Shown one piece after another: positions 8,544 to 18,464 of a stretch of 64,000 bases of DNA. Source of the stretch: Sphaerotilus mobilis (lineage in GTDB: Bacteria > Pseudomonadota > Gammaproteobacteria > Burkholderiales > Burkholderiaceae_C); contig NZ_SGWV01000010.1 in the NCBI RefSeq assembly GCF_004216565.1, positions 62,001-126,000 of the forward strand, in the 5' to 3' direction. The position numbers and the translations under genes are program-made. Positions within the stretch are counted from its first letter, which is position 1. Each line of letters starts with the position of its first letter. Under the pieces are notes generated by a model, which did no database searches, was not told the origin of the DNA, and saw only the letters and a list, made by a program, of their open reading frames with translations.

Positions 8544-10811
8544 TCAGTAGGGGCGGAAGTTGGCAGCACCCAGCGTTCCGGTGGCCCGAGCGGCCAGACC
8601 GCCGCCGGCCGCCTTGGCCGGCGCGGCCGGAGCCGGTCGACGCCGCGTGCTGCCGTCGAAATCGACCACGGTGCGACGGCCGGGCTCGGCCGCATGAGCG
8701 CCGCCGTGACCGACATGGAAGAAGGCGATCGCCTGCTGCAGCTGCTCGGCCTGGCCGGACAGCTCTTCGCTGGTCGCGGCGAGTTCCTCGGAGGCCGATG
8801 CGTTTTGCTGCGTCGCCTTGCTGAGCTGGCCCATCGCGCCGCCGATCTGCGTCACCGACGAGCTTTGCTCCTCGGAGGCGGCCGAGATTTCCTGCACCAG
8901 GTCGGAGGTCTTCTTGATCGACGGCACGATCTCATCGAGCAGCTTGCCGGCGCGCTCGGCGGTCGACACGCTGTTGGCAGCGAGGTCGCCGATCTCCTTG
9001 GCCGCTTCCTGGCTGCGTTCGGCCAGCTTGCGAACCTCGGCGGCGACCACCGCGAAGCCCTTGCCGTGTTCACCGGCGCGCGCCGCCTCGATGGCCGCGT
9101 TGAGCGCCAGCAGGTTGGTCTGGTAGGCGATGTCGTTGACGATGCTGATCTTGGCCGCGATCTGCTTCATGGCCTTGACGGTCAGCGTGACCGCCTCGCC
9201 ACCCTCCTCGGCTTCCTTGGACGCCTTGGCGGCCATGCCGTCGGTGACCTTGGCGTTGTCGCTGTTCTGCGAGATCGAGGCCGACATCTGCTCGATCGAC
9301 GCGGTGGTCTCCTCGACCGAGGCGGCTTGCTCGCTGGCCGCCTGCGACAGCGACTGCGCCGTCGCGCTGACCTGGCTGGATGCGCTGGTCAGCTGGTCGG
9401 CCGCGCCACGCACCTCCTCGATGATCCCGGCGAGCTTCTCGCTGGTCGAGTTGGCGTCCTGCTTGACCTGCTCGAAGATGCCCTCGGCCTCACGCACGAT
9501 GCGCTGGCTCAGGTCGCCGGTGGACAGGCCGGAGAAGACCCGGCCGACGTCCTCGATGATGGCCGCCAGCGTCTCGCTGGTGGCATTGGCATCGGCCTTG
9601 AGCTGGCCGAAGGTGCCGGCGTAGTCGGCGGTGATGCGCTGGGTCAGGTCGCCGTTGGCGAGCGCGGCCAGCACACGGCCGACATCGGCCGAGATCACCG
9701 AGGTGGTCTCCATCAGCGTGTTGACGCCGCTGCACAGGTCGGCGATCGGGCCGGACTTGCCTTCGAGTGGGATGCGGCGCGTCAGATCCCCGGCGGCGGC
9801 GGCCTGGGTCACGGCCTGAGCCTCCTCGACGGCCAGCTTGAGCATCTGGTTGGCCTTGACCTCGGCGGTCACGTCGGTGGCGATCTTGACCACTTTGATG
9901 ACGCGGCCCATCTCGTCGCGCACCGGCGCATAGATGGCCTGGATCCAGACCTCGCCACCGCTCTTGGTGATGCGCTTGAAGACCTCGCTGTGCGACTTGC
10001 CTTCGTTGAGGGTGCGCCAGAACTGCTCGTAGGCCGGCGTCACCGCATAGGTCGGCTCGACGAACATGCGGTGGTGACGGCCGACCACCTCGTCCTCGCG
10101 ATAGCCCATCAGGCCGAGGAAGTTGGCGTTGGCCTTGAGCACTTGGGCCTTCAGGTCGAACTCGATGTAGGCGTAGGACAGGTCGATCGCGCCGAGGATG
10201 CCGCGGGCGTTGTGCCGCTCCAGCTCGGCCTCGGTGATGTCGTAGCGCACGCCCAGGTACTTCTCGGGCTTGCCGTTGGGGCCCAGGATGGGTGCGACCA
10301 CCGCATCGACGTAGTAGGGCGTGCCGTCCTTGGCGCGGTTCTTGATGACGCCGCGGAAGATCTCGCCACGGCCGATGGTCTGCCAGAGCGACTTGAAGGT
10401 CTCCTTGGGCATGTCCGGGTGGCGGGTGGTGTTGTGCGGATGGCCGATCAGCTCGGACTCGCTGTACTTCGAGACCTCCATGAACTTGTCGTTGATGGCG
10501 AGGATGTCGCCCTTCTTGTCCGCCCACGAGACGATGCTCGTGACGTTCATGATGCTGGTGCGGACCTTCAGCTCGGACTCGACGGCGGCCAGCCGGGCCA
10601 ACAACTCGGCCTTCTCGGCCTTCTCGGCATCGGCGGCGGCCAGCGCTTCGGCGCGGGCCTGCTCGGTGGCGGCGCGGGCACGTTCGGCCTCGGCGCGGGC
10701 TCGCTCGCTGTCGAGCCGGGCCTGTTCGGTGCGCTGCACCTGGTGGGCCGCGTCACGCAGCGCGGAGCCGGCCAGCAGCCGGGCGATCCAGGAGGGTTGA
10801 TTCGGGTTCAT
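8544..10811 (-). CDS. Soluble chemoreceptor: PAS-PAS-triple HAMP-MCP signalling domain
   Basis: A 755-residue methyl-accepting protein with no membrane helix. The order is: an Ala/Glu/Arg-rich coiled coil (about 25-80), two PAS domains (about 86-195 and 205-315, each ending in a Y-ITE / ATDVT strand), and three HAMP-like repeats (about 335-480) marked by [18 protein letters not shown] and STGDLSQRI. The cytoplasmic signalling hairpin (about 490-690) has the conserved tip [19 protein letters not shown]. The C-terminus is a Pro/Ala/Arg-rich tail ending RPY, without an NWETF-like CheR-binding pentapeptide. A good ribosome site (AAGGACAG) supports the start. It resembles Aer2-type cytosolic redox/oxygen receptors in plan; I cannot tell whether either PAS binds haem or FAD. 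Confidence 0.95.
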   Translation of the reverse strand: MNPNQPSWIARLLAGSALRDAAHQVQRTEQARLDSERARAEAERARAATEQARAEALAAADAEKAEKAELLARLAAVESELKVRTSIMNVTSIVSWADKKGDILAINDKFMEVSKYSESELIGHPHNTTRHPDMPKETFKSLWQTIGRGEIFRGVIKNRAKDGTPYYVDAVVAPILGPNGKPEKYLGVRYDITEAELERHNARGILGAIDLSYAYIEFDLKAQVLKANANFLGLMGYREDEVVGRHHRMFVEPTYAVTPAYEQFWRTLNEGKSHSEVFKRITKSGGEVWIQAIYAPVRDEMGRVIKVVKIATDVTAEVKANQMLKLAVEEAQAVTQAAAAGDLTRRIPLEGKSGPIADLCSGVNTLMETTSVISADVGRVLAALANGDLTQRITADYAGTFGQLKADANATSETLAAIIEDVGRVFSGLSTGDLSQRIVREAEGIFEQVKQDANSTSEKLAGIIEEVRGAADQLTSASSQVSATAQSLSQAASEQAASVEETTASIEQMSASISQNSDNAKVTDGMAAKASKEAEEGGEAVTLTVKAMKQIAAKISIVNDIAYQTNLLALNAAIEAARAGEHGKGFAVVAAEVRKLAERSQEAAKEIGDLAANSVSTAERAGKLLDEIVPSIKKTSDLVQEISAASEEQSSSVTQIGGAMGQLSKATQQNASASEELAATSEELSGQAEQLQQAIAFFHVGHGGAHAAEPGRRTVVDFDGSTRRRPAPAAPAKAAGGGLAARATGTLGAANFRPY

Positions 10812-10863
10812 GGTGTCTGTCCTTCGGTCTGCGGGCGAGCGTTGTCGGGGTGTTCAACGGTGT

Positions 10864-13173
10864 TCAAGGTCGTTCAGCGGTGGCCACGGGCACGGCGGTC
10901 GGGCCCGGTCGTCGTCGTGCGCCGGGCGGTGGTGGCGTGCGTTCGGCCAGCTGCCCGAGCGCCTGGACATCGAGGATCAGCGCGACCTCGCCATTGCCCA
11001 GGATCGACGAGCCGGAGATGCCGCGCAGCGAGCGGAAGATCGGCCCGAGCGGCTTGATGACGGTCTGGTGCTGGCCCATCAGCGCGTCGACGACGATGCC
11101 GAAGGTGCCCATCTGGCCCTTGACCACGACGATGCTGGGCAGTTCGGCCGGCGGCGCTTCGAGGTCGTAGAGCGTGCGCAGGTCGATCACCGGCAGCATC
11201 TCGCCACGCAGCTCGACGCAGCGCCGGCCGCTGTCGCCGGCCAGCTCGCCGGCATCGTCCAGACGGGCCAGACCGGCCTGGTCGACGCTGGCACGGCGGC
11301 CTTCGATGACCTCCACCACCGAGGCCAGTGGCAGCACGAAGCGCGACTGCGCCGCGCTGACGAGGAAGCCGTCGATGATGGCCAGCGTCAGCGGCAGGCG
11401 GATCTGGATCTGCGTGCCACGCCCGGCCACGCTGTGGACCGTGACGCTGCCACGCAGTGCCTCGATGTTGCGTTTGACCACGTCCATGCCGACGCCACGG
11501 CCGGACAGGTTGGTGACCTGCTCGGCGGTCGAGAAGCCGGGCGCGAAGATCAGGTGGAGGATCTCGGCATCGCTGGGCGTCACGCCGGGCTCGACCAGGC
11601 CGCGCTGCCAGGCCCGCTGCAGGACCTTGTCACGCGCGATGCCGCGGCCGTCGTCCTCGATCGTGATCAGGACCGTGCCGGACTCATGGCGTGCGCTCAA
11701 CATCAGCGTGCCGGTGGCGGACTTGCCCGCTGCGATGCGGTCTGCGGCGTTCTCCAGCCCGTGGTCCAGGCTGTTGCGCACGAGATGCATCAGCGGGTCG
11801 ACGATGCGTTCGACCATGGACTTGTCCAGCTCGGTCTCGCCGCCCTGGATCTCCAGCGCCACGTCCTTGCCCAGCTGCGCCGCCGTGTCGCGCACGACCC
11901 GGCGGAAGCGGCTGAAGGTCTCGCCGATCGGCACCATGCGCAGCTGCAGCGTGCCGTTGCGGATCTCCTCGATCAGCCGGCCCATGTTGAGGTGGGCCTC
12001 GATCAGGCTGCCCTGGCGGGTCTGGCGCGACAGCATGGCCGCCCCGGCACCGGCGGTGACCAGCTCGCCCAGCAGGTTGATGACGGCATCGAGCCGGTCG
12101 GCCTGCACCCGGATGTAGCGCTGTTCATCGGCCGGACCGGCCTTGCGGTCGGCGGCATCGCCGGACAGCTGTTTCTGCTTGACCACGGCCGCATCGATGA
12201 CCTGCGGGTCCACGCCGGTGCGGACCTGGAGCATCTCGCCCAGGCGCGGCGTGTCGTCGGATGACGCGGTCTTCATCGCGGCCTGCTCGCCCAGGCAGAG
12301 GTCCAGCTCCTCACGCGTGACAGCCCCGATGGCCACGAGGATCTCGCCCAGTCGCGGCCGTTCGGGCATGGCATCGATCAAGGCCTTGAAGTGCGACACA
12401 GGCGTGCCCGGCGCCGTCAGGCGCAGCGTGCAGTCGTCGCGCACAAAGGCGAAGGCGGCCTCGATCTCCGCCCGGCTGGCGGTGCTGTCGAAGGTGAACT
12501 GGAAGGCGCCGTGGCAGCTCTCCGGATCGATGCGGTCCAGCGGCGGCACGGCTTCGGTGTCGCAGCAGATGGCATGCACGTCGCCCAGCGTGTCCAGGTA
12601 GGACAGCACCGACAGCGGGTCCATGCCATTGCGGAAGGTGTCGGGGCCGAAGGTCGTGCACAGGTGCCAGCGTGGCAAGGCGGCGGCCGCTTCAGGGCTG
12701 TCCTGGCGAACGGCGGCGGCTTCGGCGCTCGCCGGGACACCGTCGTCCAGCGCGGCCAACATCGCCTTCAGGCGGGTCGACAGATCGGCCCGATGATCGA
12801 TCTGATCGGCCGACTCGGCCTGCTCGTCGGCGGCCTGCGTGATCAGCAGGCGGATCTGGTCATTGCATTGCAGCAGCAGCGTGCTGACCTGCAGGTCCAG
12901 CTCGGCGCGGCCCTCACGCAGCCGGTCCAGCAGCGTCTCCACGTCGTGCGTGAAGGCGACGATGCGGTCCAGCCCGAAGATGCCGGCCGAGCCCTTGACA
13001 GTGTGGGCGCAGCGGAACAGCGCATCGAGCTTGTCGCGGTCGCCGGGCGCTTCCTCCAGCGCCAGCAGCAGCTGCTCGATCTGTTCGACCTGCTCGGTGG
13101 CTTCCTGGATGAAGGCGGGCAAGGCCTCGGCGACGAAGCCGAGGTCGATGTCGCGGGACTTCTTCTTCGTCAT
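10864..13173 (-). CDS. cheA: Chemotaxis histidine kinase CheA
   Basis: A 769-residue CheA. The HPt domain (about residues 1-125) has the phosphorylated His57 in CAHTVKGSAGIFG. A variable middle region (about 140-340) takes the place of a CheY-binding P2. It includes a segment matching the 'AMxxxPRLGEILVAIGAVTxEEL' type extension of large CheA proteins. The dimerisation helices and kinase core carry LVRNSLDHGLE (N-box), EDDGRGIARDKV (G1), FAPGFSTAEQVTNLSGRGVG (lid/G2) and RGTQIQIRLPLTLAI. The CheW-like P5 domain closes the protein, ending in a Pro/Arg-rich tail. The start overlaps the STAS gene stop by four bases (ATGA); a GAGGAC site lies upstream. It phosphorylates the cluster's CheY and CheB. 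Confidence 0.97.
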   Translation of the reverse strand: MTKKKSRDIDLGFVAEALPAFIQEATEQVEQIEQLLLALEEAPGDRDKLDALFRCAHTVKGSAGIFGLDRIVAFTHDVETLLDRLREGRAELDLQVSTLLLQCNDQIRLLITQAADEQAESADQIDHRADLSTRLKAMLAALDDGVPASAEAAAVRQDSPEAAAALPRWHLCTTFGPDTFRNGMDPLSVLSYLDTLGDVHAICCDTEAVPPLDRIDPESCHGAFQFTFDSTASRAEIEAAFAFVRDDCTLRLTAPGTPVSHFKALIDAMPERPRLGEILVAIGAVTREELDLCLGEQAAMKTASSDDTPRLGEMLQVRTGVDPQVIDAAVVKQKQLSGDAADRKAGPADEQRYIRVQADRLDAVINLLGELVTAGAGAAMLSRQTRQGSLIEAHLNMGRLIEEIRNGTLQLRMVPIGETFSRFRRVVRDTAAQLGKDVALEIQGGETELDKSMVERIVDPLMHLVRNSLDHGLENAADRIAAGKSATGTLMLSARHESGTVLITIEDDGRGIARDKVLQRAWQRGLVEPGVTPSDAEILHLIFAPGFSTAEQVTNLSGRGVGMDVVKRNIEALRGSVTVHSVAGRGTQIQIRLPLTLAIIDGFLVSAAQSRFVLPLASVVEVIEGRRASVDQAGLARLDDAGELAGDSGRRCVELRGEMLPVIDLRTLYDLEAPPAELPSIVVVKGQMGTFGIVVDALMGQHQTVIKPLGPIFRSLRGISGSSILGNGEVALILDVQALGQLAERTPPPPGARRRPGPTAVPVATAERP

Positions 13174-13535
13174 CGTGTGTCCTCGAGGATGGCCGCAGCC
13201 GCTTCGTCCACCGCATGCCGATCCAGCCAGGCCGACAGGCCCAGCGTGTGGCAGGCCGCAACCAGCGCATCGCCGGGTGCCTGCAGGCGCCAGGAACGTT
13301 CGTCGCGTTCACACAGGCGTGAGAGCGCCACCAGCAACTGCACGCCGGCACCGTCGACGTCGATCACGGCAGCGGCATCGACCACCAGCGGCGCATCCGC
13401 ATCGGTCGCACCGGCCAGCGCGGCCAGCAGCGCATCGCGGGTCTCGGTGGCCGTGAAGATGGTGAGTTCGGCCGGCAGCGCGAAGTGGGGCGTGCTCGTC
13501 GTGGTGGCTGTGGTTGCTGTGGTGGCTGTGGTCAT
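13170..13535 (-). CDS. STAS-domain protein between cheY and cheA
   Basis: A 121-residue single STAS domain (anti-sigma-factor-antagonist fold). Strand and helix pattern are typical: AELTIFTATETRDALLAAL, LVVDAAAVIDVDGAGVQLLVAL, then a helix and WRLQAPGDALVAACHTLGL. The loop that carries the phospho-Ser in SpoIIAA (DSSG) reads DVDGAG here, so the regulatory serine is missing. This fits a constitutive binding module rather than a phospho-switch. The N-terminus is a low-complexity Thr/Ala run (TTATTATTATTT) written by 9-base repeats. Both junctions are 4-base ATGA overlaps, tying its translation to cheY and cheA. It probably binds CheA or CheY, but that is inference. Confidence 0.9.
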   Translation of the reverse strand: MTTATTATTATTTSTPHFALPAELTIFTATETRDALLAALAGATDADAPLVVDAAAVIDVDGAGVQLLVALSRLCERDERSWRLQAPGDALVAACHTLGLSAWLDRHAVDEAAAAILEDTR

Positions 13536-13900
13536 GGCAGCACCAGCTTGGCCACGGCGTCGAGCAGCACCGGCGGGTTGAAGGGCTTGACGATCCAGGC
13601 CTTGGCCCCGGCCGCCTTGCCCTGCTGCATGCGGTCGCCACCGTTCTCGGTGGTCAGCATGATCACGGGGGTGAACTTGTAGCGGGCGTTGGCCTTCATC
13701 TGCGCGACGAAGGTGATGCCGTCCATGCGGGGCATGTTGACGTCGCTGACGACAAGGTTGATCTTGCGACCGTCGAGCTTGGTCAGCGCGTCCATGCCAT
13801 CGCCGGCCTCGATCACGTCGTAGCCGGCCCTCGTCAAGGCGATGGAGACGACCTGGCGCAAGGAGGCCGAGTCGTCGACGATCAGGATGGTCTTGCTCAT
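13532..13900 (-). CDS. cheY: Single-domain CheY-type response regulator
   Basis: A 122-residue stand-alone receiver. The acidic pocket is LIVDDSASLR, the phospho-acceptor Asp53 lies in VVSDVNMPRMDG, the switch Thr in VIMLTTENG, and the conserved Lys in AWIVKPFNPP. It should be phosphorylated by the CheA encoded just downstream. No DNA-binding or enzymatic domain is attached, so output is through protein contact (a flagellar switch or another partner). It overlaps the STAS gene by four bases; 114 non-coding bases separate it from the upstream receptor gene. Confidence 0.95.
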   Translation of the reverse strand: MSKTILIVDDSASLRQVVSIALTRAGYDVIEAGDGMDALTKLDGRKINLVVSDVNMPRMDGITFVAQMKANARYKFTPVIMLTTENGGDRMQQGKAAGAKAWIVKPFNPPVLLDAVAKLVLP

Positions 13901-14014
13901 GAGCGAAACACCATGGGGTAAGGATCAGGGGAGAAGGATCGATCCGACCGGGTCAACCTGAAGGCAGGAACAGCGGGTGAAAAACCTCGAACCAGTCAGG
14001 GTCGACGGCCAGCG

Positions 14015-15079
14015 TCAGAAGAACACCGCCCCGCCGCTGGCCTGGGTGGCCTGGGTCGGATCAAGGCTCAGGTCCTTCTGTTCGGCCGTCGTGTAGCCAG
14101 CGGCCAGCAGGGCATCCCAGTCCTCGGCGGGCGGCAGGCGGCCGGTCTCGGCGGCCTCCAGCAGGCAGGCACGCGTGGCGCTCATCGACTGGGTGATCTG
14201 GTCGAGGATCTGTTGCACCCGGTCCTGGAACTGGAAGGCGATCAGCAGCTGTTCGACCTGCACGCGCACGTCCTCGCTGCGGCGCGAGAGGTCCAGCGTG
14301 CGGGCGTTGAGCACCTCGACGGTGTGGTCGACACGCTCGATGACGCGGGTGACGGTCTGCTCCGAACGCTGGATCAGCGTCTGGTCCTCGCGCACCTGTT
14401 CGGTCGCCTGCGTCAGCGTGCGCTGGACCTGGTCGCCAAACACACGGACCTGCTCGCCGATGCGCCGGCCGGTCTCGCCCGAGGCGGTCGACAGACGTCG
14501 CACCTCGGCGGCGACGACGCTGAAGCCACGTCCGGCCGGACCGGCGCGGGCCGCCTCGATGGCGGCGTTGATCGACAGCAGATTGGTCTGACGCGCCAGG
14601 CCGTCGACGTCTTCGGCCATGTCGCGCAGACCCGAGGAGGCGCGGTCGAGCGAGCGGACGGTGCCAAGCAACTCGTCGCGCGACGCGATGAAGGCGCCGA
14701 AGCTGCCGATCAGGTCACGCAACTCGCGGTCGCACTGCGACAGCATGTTCACGCGCAGCACCAGATCGGAGCCGTCGACAGGCTCGGCGCTCACCGGGGT
14801 GATGTCATCGAGCTGGTCGAGGATGACGCGGAAGCCGCCGATCAGGCGCTCGGTGGCCTCGCGCATCTGCGTCTGCACGCTTTCGATGTGCTGGGTCCAG
14901 AGCTGCGTGGCGGCCTCGATGCGATGGGCCGCCTCCTGGGCCGACAGGGCCGTCCCGGCGGACATCGGCCCTGCCGCTTCGGCGGGCGCCCGCCGGGCCC
15001 GCCAGCGCTGCAGCAAGACAGCACTCAGCCAGCCCAGCGCGAACAGCGCCGGCCAGACGATGAAGGAAGAGGGTTGCAT
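14015..15079 (-). CDS. Membrane-anchored MCP-like receptor without a sensor domain
   Basis: A 354-residue MCP-signalling protein. It has one N-terminal membrane helix (about residues 5-23, [18 protein letters not shown]) directly followed by Arg-rich sequence and a long coiled coil. The receptor tip is [20 protein letters not shown] (about residues 170-190), a variant of the usual [18 protein letters not shown]. No periplasmic or PAS sensing module is visible. The C-terminal part ([13 protein letters not shown]) recalls proteins that accompany chemosensory arrays. It lies first in the che cluster, ahead of cheY. The start ATG lacks a clear ribosome site. It may report membrane state or bind a partner through its coiled coil. 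Confidence 0.9.
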   Translation of the reverse strand: MQPSSFIVWPALFALGWLSAVLLQRWRARRAPAEAAGPMSAGTALSAQEAAHRIEAATQLWTQHIESVQTQMREATERLIGGFRVILDQLDDITPVSAEPVDGSDLVLRVNMLSQCDRELRDLIGSFGAFIASRDELLGTVRSLDRASSGLRDMAEDVDGLARQTNLLSINAAIEAARAGPAGRGFSVVAAEVRRLSTASGETGRRIGEQVRVFGDQVQRTLTQATEQVREDQTLIQRSEQTVTRVIERVDHTVEVLNARTLDLSRRSEDVRVQVEQLLIAFQFQDRVQQILDQITQSMSATRACLLEAAETGRLPPAEDWDALLAAGYTTAEQKDLSLDPTQATQASGGAVFF

Positions 15080-15188
15080 GGGGAAACAGCAGGTGAGAGG
15101 GACACGTCCGGGGGTGTCCAGACTCTCGCTGTTTGCCGGCTGCGGAATGCCCGGATGAAGGGGGTTTTCCGGGTCCAGACCCGAAATG

Positions 15189-15212
15189 AAAAAGGCCGCC
15201 TTGCGGCGGCCT
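15189..15212 (-). terminator. Rho-independent terminator of wrbA
   Basis: Read on the minus strand, the perfect 8-bp stem AGGCCGCC/GGCGGCCT with a 4-nt loop is followed by UUUUU. It lies 27 bases after the wrbA stop and separates wrbA from the chemosensory cluster read in the same direction. Confidence 0.88.
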
Positions 15213-15238
15213 CGGTGCGGCGGAGGGGACGGGCCCGA

Positions 15239-15841
15239 TCAGCCGAACAGCTTGGTGGCGATGGTCGTGACGTGGCGGCCCTGGAAGGCGGCCATGCCGA
15301 GTTCCTGCTCGCTGGGCATGCGCTCGCCGTTGCTGCCAGTGATCGTGGAGGCGCCGTAGGGGCTGCCGCCCTTGATCTCGTCCAGGCCGGTCTGGCGCTG
15401 TTCGGCATAGGGCAGGCCGACGTAGACCATGCCGTGATGCAGCAGGGTCGGGATGAAGGTCAGGATGGTGCTTTCTTGGCCGCCGTGCTGGGTCGCGCTG
15501 GACGCGAACACCGAGCCCACCTTGCCCACCAGTGCGCCGGTCGCCCACAGGCCGCCGGTCTGGTCGAGGAAGTTGCGCATCTGGGCGGTCATGTTGCCGA
15601 AGCGGGTGCCGGTGCCGAAGATGATCGCGTCGTAGTTCGCCAGCTCGCCGGGTTCGGCGATCGGTGCGGCCTGATCGGCCTTGCCGTGGGCCTTGGCGAA
15701 GATGTCGGCGGGCACGGTCTCGGGCACGCGCTTGACGTCCACCTGGGCACCGGCAACCTCGCGCGCACCGGCGGCGACGGCGTGGGCCATCGCTTCGACG
15801 TGACCGTAGAAGCTGTGATAGAGAACGAGAACCTTGGCCAT
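15239..15841 (-). CDS. wrbA: NAD(P)H:quinone oxidoreductase WrbA
   Basis: A 200-residue flavodoxin-fold FMN enzyme that reduces quinones by two electrons and protects against oxidative stress. Diagnostic segments are [19 protein letters not shown] (FMN phosphate loop), [39 protein letters not shown] and PYGASTITG. The length matches E. coli WrbA. The start is fixed by a GCAGGAGTC ribosome site; an in-frame extension upstream is not supported. It is a single gene with its own terminator, divergent from the downstream MCP gene. Confidence 0.96.
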   Translation of the reverse strand: MAKVLVLYHSFYGHVEAMAHAVAAGAREVAGAQVDVKRVPETVPADIFAKAHGKADQAAPIAEPGELANYDAIIFGTGTRFGNMTAQMRNFLDQTGGLWATGALVGKVGSVFASSATQHGGQESTILTFIPTLLHHGMVYVGLPYAEQRQTGLDEIKGGSPYGASTITGSNGERMPSEQELGMAAFQGRHVTTIATKLFG

Positions 15842-16141
15842 GGATGACTCCTGCGCGGGATGTGTGGGGAGGGGGGGGACGGTGGTGGCATGCCTGCGGA
15901 GCACACCGGCCGGAGCGCATGAACGCCGCCGGATGACGCATTGTTGGGACAGAAGGTTCGCCGCGGGCCGCAGGGTTTTGTGGCCTTCGTTCAATCGCGG
16001 CGAACGGTCGAGCGCCATGCATGGGCGCGGCGGGTGTCATAGCTCACGACAAACAGCCCGGTGTCGGTGTTGTTGATCGATGCCTGGATGTCCGACCGGC
16101 TGCCTACCCTCGATCCTTCCTCAACCTCAAGGGAGACGCCG
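15842..16141. other. Divergent intergenic region wrbA / MCP
   Basis: About 300 bases without a convincing gene. It holds the wrbA ribosome site at its left end, a G-run near 15868, and AAGGGAGAC (ribosome site of the MCP gene) at its right end. CTACCCTC near 16104 could be a -10-like element, but I find no matching -35. Confidence 0.5.
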
Positions 16142-17584
16142 ATGCCGTCACGCGCCCCGTCTCGACCGGCTGATCCGGCGATTCCCCAGATCGGCGCCCG
16201 CGCCGATCTGGTCCTGCTCGCGACGCTGGCGGCCAGTGCCGCAGCGTCGCTCGCGATTGCCGACCACTACGGCCAGATGGACCTGGCGCTGATCGTGTCG
16301 GCCGTCTTGCTGGCCCTGGGCGGCGCAGTCGTCACGATGGCGCGCGGCACGCTGCTGTCGCGCCTGGTGCTGTCGGCCACGCTCGCGGCATCGGTCGCGC
16401 TGCACATCCAGCTCGGCCGGGGCACGACCGAGTTCCACTTCGGCGTCTTCGCGCTGCTCGCGCTGCTGCTGGTCTACCAGGACTGGCGGCCCATCGTCTT
16501 CACGGCCGCGCTGTTCGCCGTCCACCACATCGGCTTCGACCGCCTGCAGGCCGCCGGACTGGAGGTCTGGTGCCTGACGACACCCAGCCTGCCGGCCGTC
16601 ATCCTGCATGCGACCTATGTGGTGCTGCAGACCGCGCTGGAGGTCCACATCGCGACGACGATGCGCCGGCAGACCCGCCAAGGCAACGAACTCGGGCACC
16701 TGGTCCGCGAACTGGTGCAGGACGGACGGATCCACCTGGGTGCGGCACGCAACGACACCCGCACGCCAGCGGGCACCGCCCTGGGTGAGGCCCTGGCGCA
16801 GATGCGAGCGGCCATGATCACCCTGCGCCAGTCGGCCGCACTCGTCGAACAGTCCAGTGCAGAGATCGCGCAGGGCAATCAGGACCTGTCCAACCGGACC
16901 GAGACCACCGCGTCGAGCCTGCAGCAGACGGCGGCGTCCATGGCACAGATCGCCAGCGCGGCGCAGCAGTCGGCTGCATCGACCCGGCTGGCCAACGACC
17001 TGGCAGGCTCGGCCGCCGACGTGGCCCGGCGCGGTGGTTCCGTGGTCAGCGACGTCATCGGCACCATGCAGCAGATCGAGAGCAGCTCACGCCAGATCGG
17101 CGACATCATCGGCGTGATCGACGGCATCGCTTTCCAGACCAACATCCTGGCGCTCAACGCCGCCGTCGAGGCGGCGCGGGCCGGCGAGCAGGGACGGGGC
17201 TTCGCGGTGGTCGCCAGCGAGGTGCGCAGCCTCGCCGGGCGATCGGCCGAGGCCGCGCGCGAGATCAAGTCGCTGATCGGCAAGTCGATGACCCAGGTCG
17301 AGACCGGCTCCGGCCATGTCCAGCGCGCCGGTACGACGATGCGGGAGATCGAGCAGGCGGTCGGGCGCGTGACCGAGACGCTGGCCGAAATCAGCGCGGT
17401 CTCGGCCGCGCAGTCGGGCGACATCGCCCAGGTCAACGGCGCGGTCGAGCAACTCGATCACATGACGCAGCAGAACGCCGCGCTGGTCGAACAATCCGCC
17501 GCCGCTGCGGCCAGCCTGCGCGAACAGGCCGGCCGGCTCAGCGTCGTGCTCGACGGCTTCGGCGTCGAGGCTGACCCACGCTGA
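16142..17584 (+). CDS. Methyl-accepting chemotaxis protein with multi-helix membrane sensor
   Basis: A 480-residue chemoreceptor. The N-terminal about 190 residues form five or six membrane helices with almost no periplasmic loop. Histidines sit in or near the membrane ([26 protein letters not shown]), a pattern seen in membrane-embedded sensors of some MCP/GGDEF proteins. A standard signalling hairpin follows, with tip [20 protein letters not shown] (about residue 335-355) and the [13 protein letters not shown] segment near the end. The ATG after AAGGGAGAC is preferred over a GTG 27 codons upstream. It stands alone, outside the che cluster and divergent from wrbA. The His-rich helices might bind a metal or haem, or sense redox state; this is inference. 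Confidence 0.92.
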   Translation: MPSRAPSRPADPAIPQIGARADLVLLATLAASAAASLAIADHYGQMDLALIVSAVLLALGGAVVTMARGTLLSRLVLSATLAASVALHIQLGRGTTEFHFGVFALLALLLVYQDWRPIVFTAALFAVHHIGFDRLQAAGLEVWCLTTPSLPAVILHATYVVLQTALEVHIATTMRRQTRQGNELGHLVRELVQDGRIHLGAARNDTRTPAGTALGEALAQMRAAMITLRQSAALVEQSSAEIAQGNQDLSNRTETTASSLQQTAASMAQIASAAQQSAASTRLANDLAGSAADVARRGGSVVSDVIGTMQQIESSSRQIGDIIGVIDGIAFQTNILALNAAVEAARAGEQGRGFAVVASEVRSLAGRSAEAAREIKSLIGKSMTQVETGSGHVQRAGTTMREIEQAVGRVTETLAEISAVSAAQSGDIAQVNGAVEQLDHMTQQNAALVEQSAAAAASLREQAGRLSVVLDGFGVEADPR

Positions 17585-17588
17585 AGCG

Positions 17589-18404
17589 TCAGGCCACCGC
17601 CATGGTCTTGACGATCTGTGCCGGCGTCGGTGCCGGCCAGCCGGCTTCCTGGCAGACCCGCACCATCATCTCGTTGGTGTCGAAGTAGACCTGCCAGTAG
17701 TGGTCGGTGTGGCAGTACGGGCGCACCGAGATCACGCAGCCGACCAGGTTGATGTCGAGCAGGTTGACCTCCGGCGCCGGGCTGGTCGCCACATGGGGGA
17801 TCTGCGCGACGGCCGCCTTGAAGCGGGCGATGGCGTCAAGCGGATCGACGCTGCCGGCCAGCTGCGCGGTGCGTTCGACGCGGCGCACCGGGCGGGCCGA
17901 GTAGTTGACGATGTTCTCGGCAAAGATCTTCGTGTTGCCGATCAGGGTCAGCACGTTGTCGGGCGTGATGATGGCCGTGCCGAACAGGCCCAGCTCATGG
18001 ATCGTGCCGACGGTGCCGCCGATCTGGACAAAGTCACCGACCTTGAACGGCCGCAGCACCAGCATGAAGGCGCCGGCCGCGAAGTTGCCGAGCATGCCGC
18101 TCCAGGCCGCACCGATGGCCACGCCGGCACCGGCCAGCATCGCCGCGAACGAGGTCGTCTGGATGCCGAAATAGCCCAGGATGCCCAGCACCAGGGTGAT
18201 GTTCAGGGCGATCGCGACGATCGAGCCCAGGTACTTGGTCAGGGTCGGGTCGACAGCGCTGCGGTTCATCGCCGCCTGCATCACCGACACCACCTTGCCG
18301 ATCAGCCAGCGGCCGATGATCCAGAACGCGATCGCCGCGGCGATCTTGATGGCGAGCTCGGTCAGCGTCGTGCTGAGAAAGCTCTCGATCGTCTGCATGT
18401 TCAT
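17589..18404 (-). CDS. Small-conductance mechanosensitive channel, MscS family
   Basis: A 271-residue MscS-type channel that opens under membrane tension to release solutes during hypo-osmotic shock. Three membrane helices lie in the first about 115 residues. The pore-lining TM3 shows the Ala/Gly packing pattern (AAMLAGAGVAIGAAWSGMLG) followed by the cytoplasmic beta domain (LRPFKVGDFVQIGGTVGTI, ITPDNVLTLIGNTKIF). The length is near that of E. coli MscS (286). It converges with the MCP gene, with only 4 bases between stops. Its upstream region holds an inverted repeat and two REPIN-like elements. Confidence 0.93.
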   Translation of the reverse strand: MNMQTIESFLSTTLTELAIKIAAAIAFWIIGRWLIGKVVSVMQAAMNRSAVDPTLTKYLGSIVAIALNITLVLGILGYFGIQTTSFAAMLAGAGVAIGAAWSGMLGNFAAGAFMLVLRPFKVGDFVQIGGTVGTIHELGLFGTAIITPDNVLTLIGNTKIFAENIVNYSARPVRRVERTAQLAGSVDPLDAIARFKAAVAQIPHVATSPAPEVNLLDINLVGCVISVRPYCHTDHYWQVYFDTNEMMVRVCQEAGWPAPTPAQIVKTMAVA

Positions 18405-18464
18405 GGGGTTTCCCTCCGGAATAGGTTGGAGCCGGCACCGGCGAAGGCCAGCGCCAAGCGCGGC

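Noticed and set aside
8073-11057. A 994-codon open frame on the plus strand across the receptor and cheA region
   Set aside because: It is antisense to two clear genes with full family motifs. High G+C leaves few stops in the shadow frame. The translation is low-complexity (Gly/Leu/Arg/His-rich) with no domain.
13485-13535. GTGGTGGCTGTG-like repeat as a regulatory element
   Set aside because: It is explained as the coding sequence of the Thr/Ala-rich N-terminus of the STAS protein.
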